From Rana temporaria (taxonomy: Eukaryota > Chordata > Amphibia > Anura > Ranidae): a stretch of DNA of 64,000 bases. The notes under the pieces are model-generated. The model ran no database searches and was not told where the DNA came from. It saw only the letters and a program-made list of their open reading frames with translations. Below, piece after piece: positions 23,063 to 34,000 of this stretch. Position 1 is the first letter of the stretch, and every line of letters starts with the position of its first letter. Both the position numbers and the translations under genes were made by a program. The stretch spans positions 224,106,486 to 224,170,485 of the forward strand of contig NC_053491.1 of NCBI RefSeq assembly GCF_905171775.1, given 5' to 3'.

Positions 23063-23396
23063 AGGCCCCTTTCACATGGGGCAGATCAGTAATGATCCGC
23101 CCCGTGCACCTCCGCTTGCTGTGCGGGGATCGCTCTGTTGATCCCCGCTGAGATGGCGGATGACAGGGCGGTCCCTGCACACTGTGCAGGGACCGCCCTG
23201 TCTTTTCTCTGCTCCCCCCTATTAAGTGATCGGATGAACACGGACCGTCGAGGAAATAGAGAACTTGCTCTCTTTTTGGCTCGTCGAGTTTCTCGACGAA
23301 AATGTACACACGACCAGTTTCCTCGGCAAAAAAATATCTCCCAGCAAGTTTCTTGCTGTTTTTTGCAGAGAAACTCGGTCATGTGTATGAGGCCTG
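23063..23396. repeat. Chimeric MITE fragment
   Basis: The left part begins GGCCCCTTTCACATGGGG and holds a hairpin around CCCTGCACACTGTGCAGGG, typical of the TTTCACAC family. The right part (from about 23235) is the second half of the TACACACGACC family (CTCGACGAAAATGTACACAC, ending GTGTATGAGGCC). The two halves share no inverted ends. Confidence 0.65.
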
Positions 23397-23399
23397 ACA

Positions 23400-24011
23400 C
23401 CCATGGGTGCTGGCTGTCAGAATGCAATAGCTGGCACTGCAGATTCGTCCTTCCAAAATGTTTAGCATGGATGAGGGAATTGGGGGAAGCGTCTTGTTTA
23501 ACGCGTGAGGCTGGATGAGAGAAATCTTAAAGCGGATCTTCACTGCATCTGAGCAACATAAACCAAGAACACAATTTAATTTAATCTTAATATCCGAGGC
23601 AAACTCCCTCATCCATCCGTGTGTCCATGATTTATTTACTGTGAAATCACTTGAGAAAACGCCCTTTTTGCATTTCTGGCCTTGCCCATCTTGAGTAAGG
23701 GCAAACGATTCACATAGCATTTACTTCCTGGAATCTATCGGCTCTTATCTCAAGCATGCATGTAGGAGGGTGTGCTTAGCTGAGAAAACCCCTCCTGAAG
23801 ACTCCTGAGATGTATGACATCATTTGCCTAGGCACGAAACCAGAAATTAATTGAAGAAATGTAACAAAAAATAAAGTTTAAAACAAATATTATATACTTT
23901 CCTGTCTATTTACGAATGCAAGCAGCATTTAGGATTCAAAACAATCAAATGTGTGTCTATGTCACAAAAATGTAAAGTGTATTCTCCGACTATCGAACTT
24001 TGGTTTAAAAC
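23400..24011. other. No gene seen
   Basis: No exon or transposon end was recognised. ORFs on both strands are short and unremarkable. Confidence 0.4.
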
Positions 24012-24396
24012 TCAGTAATGCTGCATTTACAGCGTTTTGCTGCGAATCTGCCTGCGATTTCACAGCGCCGATTTTTGAATGACAAATCGCGAGACTAGCG
24101 TTTGAGAGGCCATTTATTTGAATGACACCTCAAATCGCGGAGTGGGTCTCTTGTGATTGTTGCGCTGCTATCGCGACAATCCACATCATGGGAAGCACGT
24201 CACCCAAAAAAAAGTTCAGAAGCTTCTTTGGGGCGACATGCTTCCTGCGATGCAGATTGCAGTGCAAATTTGAGGTGACATTTAAATGAATGGCATCTCA
24301 AATGCGTGTCCCGCGATTTGTCATTTACACATTAGCGCTGTAAATTTGCAGGCAGATTCACAGCAAATCTACTGTAGCGTGAATGCAGCCTTACTG
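24012..24396. mobile_element. Palindromic MITE, CAGTAAKGCTGCATT ends
   Basis: Left end CAGTAATGCTGCATTTAC matches the complement of the right end GTGAATGCAGCCTTACTG. Internal arms contain GCGATTTGTCATT/AATGACAAATCGC pairs. This is one of several TTTCACAC/ATTCAC-type elements in the window. Confidence 0.72.
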
Positions 24397-24667
24397 CCTC
24401 TGGAACAAGTATGCAACTCCAAAAAGACAGAGAGAAGTCTTTATCTACATATCTGTTTTAGGTGGGTGTTTTGAGTTAAGAGGGTCGGCTTGATAATCAG
24501 GGGATCAGCAATGGCAGCCTCCATGTCTTTCCTGAACTTGCGCTTAATTTTAATGATTTGAAGTAAAACTGTTGCCTAAAAACAGGCACCAGTAACAAAG
24601 CGAAGCTAGATCAGAGAGGGACACAAAAAAGTCAGATTGGTGTCTTGTTTAGGCGGGATGTTTACTT

Positions 24668-24860
24668 AACCACTTCACCCCCGGAAGCAACTGACAATTG
24701 CGCGGTCGTGCGACGATGTACCCAAACAAAATTACGTCCCTTTTTTTCCCACAAATAGAGCTTTCTTTTGGTGGCATTTGATCACCTCCGCGGTTTTTAT
24801 TTTTTGCTCTATAAACAAAAAAAGTGGCCATTTTGAAAAAAAATATATAACTTTCCTGGC
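24668..24860 (+). repeat. Truncated TTAACCACTT-type element
   Basis: It begins CCACTTCACCCCCGG after TTAA and follows the core to about 24850, where unrelated sequence starts. The right half is lost. Confidence 0.75.
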
Positions 24861-24904
24861 AGCTGCTACTACCCACAGATCGGAACATTTCTCTCTGTGA
24901 CCCT

Positions 24905-25030
24905 AGCCTTAAATAAACTGAACCTGGCCTCAAATACTGTGTATACTTACCTGCTTGTTTGCAATACTCTGAAGAATGTACACTGAGCTGCGTATGTACC
25001 GCTCAGTTTACACTTTCGACACAGTGCCAC
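24905..25030. repeat. Repeat pair with 44.28-44.40 kb; perfect donor-like site
   Basis: The stretch GAATGTACACTGAGCTGCG...CAGTTTACA resembles 44333-44375. On the minus strand it contains CAGGTAAGTATAC near 24942-24954, a perfect match to the 5' splice-site consensus. Confidence 0.45.
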
Positions 25031-25146
25031 TGCTTTGACTGATTAAGGTGGTCGAATACAGGCACCTATAAGAAGACAGACAGACAGACGGTGCTGGCAA
25101 GGGACCTTGCAGGCATTGAACCGCTGGTGCAGAGATAAGTATCTCT

Positions 25147-26054
25147 GGCCCGGATTCAGATACATTTGCGTATCTTTCGGCGGGCGTAGCGTATCTCAGA
25201 TACACTACGCCGCCGTAACTTAGGGCGCAAGTTCCGTATTCAGAAAGAACTTGCACCCCAAGTTACGGCGGCGTAGTGTATATAGGGGGGCATAAGCCCA
25301 CCTAATTCAAATGTGGATGATGTGGGCGTGTTTTATATAAATTACTTGTGACCCCACGTAATTGACATTTCTTACGAACGGCGCATGCGCCGTCCGTGAA
25401 CGTTTCCAAGTGCGCATGCTCCAAATTACTCCGCAAACTGTCAATGCTTTTGACGTGAACGTAACTTACGTACAGCCCTATTCGCGAACGACTTACGCAA
25501 ACGAAGTAAAATACGACGCTGTTCGTACGTTTCCGATGTCCATACCTAACATGACTTACCCCTGCTTTATGAGGGGTAACTTTACGCCGGAAAAATCCTT
25601 ACGTAAACGACGTAAAAAAATGCGCCGGACGTACGTACGTACGTTTCTGAATGGGCGTATCGACCTAATTTGCATATTGGACGCAGAAGTCTAGGGAAGC
25701 GCCCCTAGCGGTCAGCGTAAATATTGCACCCTAAGATACGACAGCGTAGGAGACTTACGCCGCTCGTATCTTGGAAACATTAAGGCGTATCAGATTCTAT
25801 GAATCAGACGGCCCGCACTCAGAGTTACGACGGCGTATCTACCTAATTTGCATATTAGACGCGGAAGTCTAGGAAAGGGCCTCTAGCGGTCAGCGTAAAT
25901 ATTGCACCCTAAGATACGACAGCGTAGGAGACTTACGCCGCTCGTATCTAGGAAACATTGAGGCGTATCTGATTCTATGAATTAGACGGCCCGCACTCAG
26001 TTACGACGGCGTATGTGGAGATACGCCGTCGTAACTGCTTTCTGAATCCTGGCC
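25147..26054. mobile_element. CpG-rich MITE (family R1), copy 4, with tandem duplication
   Basis: Ends are GGCCCGGATTCAG and complement GGCCAGGATTCAG. Length is 908 bp because a 178-bp segment (CCTAATTTGCATATT at 25664 and again at 25842) is tandemly duplicated; without it the size equals the 724-bp copy at 12037. Flanking triplets TCT/ACT are not a clean duplication. Confidence 0.88.
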
Positions 26055-26610
26055 ACTGACTTTAGTTCCCTTTTAAATTGGGGTCTGAACCCTCTACAGA
26101 TGGAGCCAATTATATAAAGAAGGGGAACTCAGGTTTAACAGTTTTTTTCCGGATAGTATCTTGTGGCAGCCCTCAGTTCTCTGCGTCCTGTGCACAGACT
26201 GATGTTATTATCCAGCACACCCTGGGAACTAGTACGGTTTTCATGATTACAAAAAAATAAAAATAACAACTCCGTTGAATTAAGATTTGAAGGCTTCCTT
26301 GTAATTTGCTGTCACAATGTTCTGGCCCTGAAATCCCGCTGCCTTAGGCAAACACTTCAGTCTGTCGAATTACTTGTCTCTGCTCTGCATACAAGATTTT
26401 GTTCTCCAAATGACTGTTTTTGTCTTAAAATTACACTGTCTTATTTGTTGTTTACATGAATGTCAACCACAAAATATAGTCCTATTTTTTAATGGTAAGC
26501 TTTAATTTTAGCAGTATTAGGAAGTGATTTCTGGAGACTTGTTGGATTAGGGATTAAAGTAGATGTAAACTCTACCTAAATAACATTTGGTTTGCTATAG
26601 GTCTGTGTAT
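26055..26610. other. No gene seen
   Basis: Apparently single-copy DNA with no recognisable exon. Confidence 0.4.
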
Positions 26611-27452
26611 TACAGTGCCTTGAAAAAGTATTCATACCCCTTGACATTTTCCACATTTTGTCTTGTTACAACCAAAAACGTAAATGTATTTTATTTATGA
26701 TTTTATGTGAATGACCAACACAAAGTGGCACATAATTGTGAAGTGGAAGGGAAATGATAAATGGTTTTCACAATTTTTTACAAATAATTATGTGAAAAGT
26801 GTGCCATGCATTTGTATTCAGCCCCCCTTGAGTCAATACTTTGTAGAACCGCCTTTCCCTGCAATTACAGCTGAAGGTCTATTTGGGGATGTATTTACCA
26901 GCTTTACACAGCTAGAGTGACATTTTTGACCATTCTTCTTTGCAAAATAGCTCAAGATCTGTCAGATTGGATGGAGTGAGTCTGTGAAGAGCAAATTTCA
27001 AGTCTTGCCACAGATTCTCAATTGGATTTAGGTCTGGACTTTGACTGGGCATTTCTAACACATGAATATTCTTTGATCTAAACCTTTCCATTGTAGCTCT
27101 GATTGTATGTTTTGGGTGGTTGTCCCGCTGGAAGGTGAAACTCCACCCCAGTCTCAAGTCTTTTGCAGACTCTAACAGCTTTTTTCCTAAAATTGCTCTG
27201 CATTTGGCGCCATCCATCTTCCCATCAACTCTGACCAGCTTCCCTGTCCCTGCTGAAGAAAAGCATCTCCACAACATGATGTTGCCACCACCATGTTTCA
27301 TGGTGGGATGGTGTGTTCAGGATGATGTGCAGTGTTAGTTATCAGCCACACATAACGTTTGCTTTCAGGCCAAAAAGTTACATTTTGGTCTCATCTGACC
27401 AGAGCACCTTCTTCCACATTTTTGCTGTGACTTCTTATGGCTTTCTTTCAAC

Positions 27453-28236
27453 CAGTGGCGGTTCGTCCATAGTGGGCACAGGAGCACCGCCCCCCCTCTT
27501 CTGCACCCATCAATTAACTATACATAGATTCATGCATTGCATGAATCTATGTATTGTCGCTGCTGCCGCCCACTATTCAGGTGTCCGGCCCCCTGTTGAG
27601 AGCTGGCCATCTGAATAACAGCGGTGGGTGTGCTTTGGAAGTGCCTGATTAGAGCGAGAGGCTCTAATAGGCTTCCCAATTAGCGCCTGTGGGCTCTAAT
27701 CGGCTTCCAAATGGTTAACCAGAGGGCGCACAGGCTGTGCGTTCCTTGGTTAAACAGTGCTGTGTTAGGGAATCACTTCCCTAACACTGACCCGCCTCTC
27801 AGCCAATCAGGTTCACCGGGTTTGGTTACCGGTTACCTGCTGAAGCGGCAGGCTTGGAAGGACGAGAGGAGGAGCGGGCAGGGGAAGAGTCGTCCTCATC
27901 GAAAAATAAATGGGGCACATCGCTCGCCGCCTGCTGCCGTTACCCGCTGCTGACCCAAGACAAGGTAAGGACCGGGCAGACGGCAGGCATGCAGGCTGCA
28001 ACGTTTGGGGCACTGTGGCAACACTTGAGGCACACTGGCAGCATTTGGCACAATGGCAGCTATTGGCACAGTGGCAGCATTTGATGGCACAGTGGCAGCA
28101 TTTGGTGGGCGCAGTGGGAGCGTTTGGTGGCACAGTGACAGCGTTTGATGGCACAGTTGCAGCGTTTGATGTGTTTTTTTGTTCAAATTATTTTCAGTTT
28201 ATTTGCGCCTCCTTTTTTTAGCACCAGCCGCCACTG
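27453..28236. mobile_element. hAT-type MITE with 8-bp target duplication
   Basis: Inverted ends CAGTGGCGGTTCG and complement CAGTGGCGGCTGG are flanked by a perfect CTTTCAAC (27445-27452 and 28237-28244). Removing it rejoins the Tc1 transposase. An 8-bp duplication and CAG ends are the hAT signature. No transposase is present; the right part holds a short minisatellite. Confidence 0.92.
28027..28172. repeat. Minisatellite, 21-bp unit, inside the hAT MITE
   Basis: About six to seven degenerate units of TGGCACAGTGGCAGCATTTGA. The unit resembles the 21-bp unit at 29.82-30.17 kb, sharing TGGCACAGTGG and the final TGA. Confidence 0.85.
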
Positions 28237-28931
28237 CTTTCAACAATTGCTTTCTTCTTGCCACTCTTTCATAAAGGCCATATTTGTGGAGTTCACAACT
28301 AATAGTTATCCTGTGGACAGATTCTCACACCTTACCTGTGGATCTCTGCAGTTCCTCAAGAGTTCCCATGGGCCCCTTGGCTGCTTCTCCGAATTATGCT
28401 CTCCTTGTCCGGCCTGTCAGTTTAGGTGGACGGCCATGTCTTGGTAAGTTTGCAGTTGTGCCATACTCTTTCCATTTTCGGATGATGGATTGAACAGTGC
28501 TCCGTGAGATGTTCAAAGCTTGGGATATCTTTTTATAACCTAACCCTGCTTTAAACTTCTCCAGAACTTTATCCCGGACCTGTCTGGTGTGTTCCTTGGC
28601 CTTCATGATGCTGTTTGCTCACTAAGTTTCTCTAACAAACCTCTGAGGGCTTCACAGAACAGCTGTATTTATACTGAGATTAAATTACACACAGGTGGAC
28701 TCTATTTACTAATTAGGTGACTTCAAGGCAATTGGTTCCAATAGATATTAGTTATGGATATCAGAGTAAAGGGGGCTGAATACAAATGCACACCACACTT
28801 TTCACATATTTATTTATAAAAAAATTGGCAAACTATTTATTATTTTCCTTCGACTTCACAATTATGTGCCACTTTGTGTTGGTATACCACATAAAATCCC
28901 AATCAAATGCATTTACGTTTTTGGTTGTAAC

Positions 28932-29417
28932 ATGCACGGCTGCACCAGATTCTGAGTGCTCCAGTTTTAGTAAACCTACCATTGTGTCAACCAAGTACAT
29001 AGACTCCTAGATACATCTGCAAATACAGGTATATATGGATCCCCTTCTAACTAGCAGGGAGAAATCCCATGTGTAACCATCCTATGTCCATAGAGACAAA
29101 AGCATTAACGGAGACAACAACAAAGCTTGGGGAATGCCCAGGGAAAAACCAAGCCTCCTTACCGACCTGCTTGCAGAACAACCAATTAACCTGTCTAACA
29201 GTATGTGTTAAAAACAGGGGTTTTGTCCGCACGCATTTGCAAACGCATGCGTGAGCCACAGAGCCACGCCAAGGCACCCTGTAATCTGTGGTCCTAACAC
29301 TAAACAATGAGCGTCATTAACGGAGACAGGCTGAGCACAGAAATACTGTATACACAAAATCCTATATATGCACCCATAAAGGAATTGAATTAGGCTTAAT
29401 TAAGAAAATACAATATG
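28932..29417. other. No gene seen
   Basis: Unassigned sequence between two transposons. Confidence 0.4.
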
Positions 29418-29555
29418 TACCGTCTTTTTTGGCGTATAAGACGACCTTTTGGATGCAGAAAAATGCATCCAAAGTCGGGGGTCATCTTATACGCCGATGA
29501 CAGTCTCCGTCAGGCTGCGGGCATCCATGATTTAAAAGCCGTGCCTCCTCCTCCT

Positions 29556-29729
29556 CAGACTGTTCCGTGATAGGCGGAACACAAATTTTCCCAGCAGGCC
29601 CTCTGTTCAGTGTTCCGCCTATCACGGATGCCTTCTAATCCTCGGACGAGAGGACATCCGTGATAGGCGGAACACTGAACAGAGGCCCTGCTGGGAAAAT
29701 TTGTGTTCCGCCTATCATGGAACAGTCTG
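29556..29729. repeat. Nested palindrome
   Basis: Arms of about 75 bp (29556-29630 and 29654-29729) surround a loop of about 23 bases. Inside each arm the motif CCGTGATAGGCGGAACAC also pairs with its own complement, so the sequence can form one long hairpin or a cloverleaf of smaller ones. Confidence 0.88.
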
Positions 29730-29817
29730 AGCAGAAGGCGTGGCTTTTGAATCATGGATGCCCGCAGCCTGGAAGCCAGAATCTGCAAAAAAATAAGGTA
29801 GGGAGATCGTCTTGGCC

Positions 29818-30175
29818 GGCACAGTGGGGGCAAGTGATGGCACAGTGGAGGCAAGTGATGGCACAGTGGGGGCAAGTGATGGTACAGTGGGGGCAAGTGA
29901 TGGCACAGTGGGGGCAAGTGATGGCACAGTGGAGGCAAGTGATGGCACAGTGGAGGCAAGTGATGGCACAGTGGAGGCAAGTGATGGCACAGTGGGGGCA
30001 AGTGATGGCACAGTGGGGGCAAGTGATGGCACAGTGGAGGCAAGTGATAGCACAGTGGTGGCAAGTGATGGCACAGTGGAGGCAAGTGATGGCACAGTGG
30101 AGGCATGTAATGTAATGGCACAGTGGAGGCATGTAATGTAATGTAATGGCACAGTGAGGCATGTAATGGCACAGT
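29818..30175. repeat. Minisatellite, 21-bp unit
   Basis: About 14 tandem copies of TGGCACAGTGGAGGCAAGTGA with G/A variation, then shorter degenerate units. Because 21 is divisible by three, long ORFs appear on both strands; they have no protein signature. Confidence 0.95.
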
Positions 30176-30371
30176 GAGATTTGAAAAAAGACTGTTTCTG
30201 TCAGCGGTTGTTCCTGTCAGTGGTTGTTCCGGCTACCCCTCAGCTTCCAGAAAGACTAGTAGGAAGGGGGTAGTCTTATATGGCGAGTATACCCCAAAAC
30301 CAACATTTTTCCTGGAAAAATAGGTGGTTGTCTTATACGGCCAGTCGTCTTATACGCAGGGAAATACAGTA

Positions 30372-31644
30372 CGCATATCTTGGTTAAAAAGAAGTCAAGT
30401 GAGGGAGGTTAAAAGAGAAGAAAGAAGTGGAGGGGGAAAATAAAAATAAAATCCAGGTCTAGAGCAGGATCTGGGGAAAGGAGGCTCACTGCACACAGGA
30501 CATGGCCTCCCCCAACCAGCAGCAACTGGGGGATTCTTACAAAGACGATGTAAGTGAAAAAGGTTGGGGTTGGAGCCCCATCTAAGTCAACTATGTGGCA
30601 GTTTGGAGCATTCTGGAAAGGGGAAGGTTGCAGAGTAGATTGGATAACATGTGTAATCTATCCAAGGAAACCATGTTTTGTGGAAAGTTTCCTTATTATT
30701 ATGAAGAGTAGCAGTCAGTTGCTCCATGTTGTAGATCTCACTGACTTTTGAAAAAAAAAAAAACACATACAGGTCACTGAAAAGGTAGTTGACTTCCACA
30801 ATGTTAAAATACAAGCTCGGGCCACTTTGAGTAATTGAGCTGTAAGAGATATTTTATATTGTGTGGGAGCGCGTTGATATGCAATAGATAATTGACTTTT
30901 CTTGATCTTGTAAATTGACTTCTCGTAGAGACTCTTTGTAAATACCCACCTAAGCTTGCAGTATTTTCAGGAAAAAAAATATAGCATAAACCGATAATGT
31001 AACATGCATGCAGTGGGTTCAGCAGATCCTTCAGATGTACATTTAAAAAAAATGTTTCATTTTTCAATTCGCAGAGTTCTCAGCAGTTATACATATACTG
31101 TATGGTGTATCCATGTGTGCAATTTCTGCATCTTTACTATGCAAGATAACCTGAGCACTGGACGTTGTCATTATATCATTAAAATAATATGCAGACATCA
31201 AACAAAATAGCTAAAAAATCTTCAAAATAAAATATATACACGTATATTTTTTTTAAATCTCTTTCATAAAATCAACACCATAGTTTTATCTAGGAACATT
31301 CAATACACGGGATCTTCTCATGTGTAGTATTTAGCAGCCAGTTAATGTGAAAACACAGTGGGAGGTAGAGCTTATCACATTATGACTGCCAAGCGATGTC
31401 TGTTCTGATCCTATAATGTTATTTCCCTTATTGGCTTTCCCTATTTAAAGTAACTACAGATGGAGAAAGAGGTAGTGTGAAAAAAAAAATTGCACCCTGG
31501 GCACAAATCTATATTACTATAAGTCCCCCAAAAAAGGTTGATATGCATGCTATTTAACTTCTTTGTATTCGTTATCACAAGTCCACACTTCCCTGGCCTA
31601 TTATATTACAGTTCTGTCCTGTTTCATTTGTTTGCCCGAACCCT
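30372..31644. other. No established gene; weak first-exon-like stretch
   Basis: Mostly unassigned AT-rich DNA. At 30502-30549 an ATG in fair context opens 16 codons and meets a GATGTAAGTG donor-like site at 30550. The block follows TTAA (30400-30403) and resembles the repeat after 18236, so it is more likely repeat-derived than a host first exon. Confidence 0.35.
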
Positions 31645-31646
31645 TA

Positions 31647-32243
31647 GGCCTCGTACACACGACCGAGAAACTCGTCGTAAATGAAACATCGTTTTCCTCG
31701 ACGAGTTCCTTGTCAGGCTTGTCGAGAATCTTGACAAGCTTTCTTTGCGTACACAATGTCAAGACAAAAACTTGTCGTTCTCAAACGCGGTGACGTTCAA
31801 CGCGTACGACGCCACTATAAAGGGGAAGTTCGATTCCATTGGCGCCACCCTTGGGGCTGCTTTTGCTAATCTCATGTTACCGCGTGTTAGTAAAAGTTTG
31901 GTGAGAGACGATTTGCGCTTTTCAATCTGTTACAGCGTGACGAATGTGCTATCTCCATTATGAACGCTACTTTTACCGAAGGTGCGCTCCCGTCTCATAC
32001 TTTATTCTGAGCATGCGCACATTTCTAAGCATACACACGAACGTGTTTCTCGTCGTAAACCAGCCCGACGAGAAACACGACGAGGAAATTGAGACTCCCG
32101 ACAAGGAGTCTCAATTTCGTCGAGATCCACGACAGTTTTCTCGACGAAAAACATACATACGACCGTTTTCCTCGGCAAAAAAAGCTCTGCCACCAAGTTT
32201 CTTGATGGATTGTGTCGAGGAAAATGGTCGTGTGTACAAGGCC
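31647..32243. mobile_element. TA-target palindromic MITE (GGCCTCGTACACACGACCG ends)
   Basis: Inverted ends GGCCTCGTACACACGACCG and complement GGCCTTGTACACACGACCA are flanked by TA (31645-31646 and 32244-32245). Multiple internal CTCGACGA/TCGTCGAG pairs occur. Partial relatives lie at 23235 and 44889, and a variant at 61802. Confidence 0.85.
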
Positions 32244-32249
32244 TATGTA

Positions 32250-33370
32250 TCTGACTCCTGTTTGGCCCATACACAGAACTTGACCCATACTGTTTGAGCA
32301 TTGTGCAGAAACTGGCCCTTGTCACCTGAGCAATGCACAAAACCAGGTTTACATTGCTTACTTTGTGCACAGAACCTTGGCCCACATTGGCTAAACGCTG
32401 CACAGAACTCAACTCCTGTTGTCTGACCAAAGCAGAGACCTCCAACCTATGTTGTCTGACCCAGCCGCAGAACCCATTCCATGTTGCCTGATCCAGGCAC
32501 AGAATCCAACTCATGTTGTCTGACCGAGGCATAGAACCCAACCTATGTTGTCTAACCCATGCACAGAACATGTTGTGTGACCCATGCAGAGAGCTCCAAC
32601 CTATGTTGTCTGACCCAGGCACAGAACCCATGTTGTCTAATCCAGGCACAGAACCCAAACCATGTTATCTGACCCACGCAAAAGAACTCAACCCATGTTG
32701 TGTGACCCATGCAGAGAGCTCCAACCTATGTTGTCTGACCTAGGCACAGAACCCATGTTGCCTAATCCAGGCACAGAACCCAAACCATGTTATCTGACCC
32801 ACGCAAAAGAACTCAACCCATGTTGTGTGACCCATGCAGAGAGCTCCAACCTATGTTGTCTGACCCATTCACAGAACCTATGTTGCCTAATCCAGGCACA
32901 GAACCCAAACCATGTTATCTGACCCACGCAAAAGAACTCAACCCATGTTGTGTGACCCATGCAGCGAGTTCCAACCTATGTTGTCTGACCCATTCACAAA
33001 ACCTATGTTGCCTAATCCAGGCACAGAACCCAAACCATGTTATCTGACCCACGCAAAAGAACTCAACCCATGTTGTGTGACCCATGCAGAGAGCTCCAAC
33101 CTATTTTGTCTGACCCAGGCACAGAACCCATGTTGCCTAATCCAGGCACAGAACCCAAACCATGTTATCTGACCCACGCAAAATAACTCAACCCATGTTG
33201 TGTGACCCATGCAGAGAGCTCCAACCTATGTTGTCTGACCCAGGCACATAACCCATGTTGCCTAATCCAGGCACAGAACCCAAACCATGTTATCTGACCC
33301 ACGCAAAAGAACTCAACCCATGTTGTCTTATCCAGGTACAGAATCCAGTCCATGGTATTTCACCCATGGT
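32250..33370 (+). repeat. Higher-order tandem array, 125-bp period
   Basis: The basic unit is about 25 bp (CCATGTTGTCTGACCCAGGC AND variants). Five subunits form a 125-bp block that repeats almost identically from about 32620 to 33350, with landmarks at 32662, 32787, 32912, 33037, 33162 and 33287. To the left the subunits become progressively more divergent. A 125-bp period shifts frame each time, so protein coding is excluded. Confidence 0.95.
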
Positions 33371-34000
33371 TGTGAAGCTTGGAAATGTGGGGGACTCTTC
33401 TATGTGATGCCCAAAACCACATGCCAAGAGCCATATAGTGTATTTGTCCAAGGTGTTACCTGTTTGAAACCACCGTTATTAAAACGGTAAATACTTTAGG
33501 TATCAAAGGGTTTGCTCCCCAATGCAATCAGATTGAACCTGTATTTTTTCTACAGCATGTTAGAAAATTAAAGGAGGAATCTAATTTGTTGCCATAGTAA
33601 CCTAGACTTTCCCTTTATGCCCAGTAAAAAAAAAACTGTAACGCACACTAATTGTTCATTTATAACCCCACCAACTGTTTTTTGTGCTTATGTATTTTTA
33701 CACCATGATAACATATTTACATATGTTATGCATTACATGTCCTGATTTTTCAAAGGATATATGTTACATTATCAGTTCTTTGCTTGTGTCTCCTTTTTTT
33801 TATATTTATTTTTTACATATATTTACCATTTTTTTTGTGTAATCTTTTCGTGCAAATTTTTCAAATATTTTTGCATATTTTTATTCTTTTTTTGTGTGCC
33901 AGTTTTTCATATGTGAGTTTGTCAAAAGGTGCTGACCAATGATTCATGGCTGAGACCTGCTGATCGGATGTGTCTAATCACAGCACAGAGATGAGCTCTC
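33371..34000. other. No gene seen; AT-rich
   Basis: T-rich DNA with no coding or repeat signature recognised. Confidence 0.4.

Larger units (their letters stand above)
26833..28606 (-). pseudogene. Tc1-family transposase, split and frameshifted
   Basis: On the minus strand it starts MKAKEHTRQVRDKV with an intact first helix-turn-helix (KISQALNISRSTVQSIIRKW), then GRPPKLTGR. After the hAT insertion the DDE part reads KHGGGNIMLWRCFSS, FTFQRDNHPKH (second Asp kept, neighbouring Asp changed to His) and SPDLNPIENLW (Glu). The last CVKLVN-type portion ends at a TGA near 26833 in another frame. The insertion and frame changes make it non-functional. Confidence 0.9.
26613..28931 (-). mobile_element. 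Tc1/mariner transposon interrupted by hAT element
   Basis: The 3' terminus CAGTGCCTTGAAAAAG follows TA (26611-26612). The opposite inverted repeat runs to GTTTTTGGTTGTAAC and is cut off at 28931, so about 50 terminal bases are missing. A 784-bp hAT-like element sits in the transposase at 27453-28236. Related truncated copies lie at 35257 and 45128. Confidence 0.92.
29420..30369. mobile_element. TA-target MITE (TACCGTMTTT...GCGTATAAGACGAC ends)
   Basis: TA lies at 29418-29419 and 30370-30371. Ends CCGTCTTTTTTGGCGTATAA and complement CTGTATTTCCCTGCGTATAA pair over the GCGTATAAGACGAC stretch. The element contains a large palindrome (29556-29729) and a 21-bp-unit array (29818-30175). Ends are related to those at 50887 and 53755. 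Confidence 0.82.

Noticed and set aside
29555..30172. 205-codon ORF and overlapping ORFs rich in His/Pro/Leu or Gln/Val/Met
   Set aside because: A 21-bp array is open in most frames; no start context, splice site or domain is present.
31822..31835. tRNA B-box-like AGTTCGATTCC
   Set aside because: No A-box or cloverleaf around it; it is interior sequence of a TA-target MITE.
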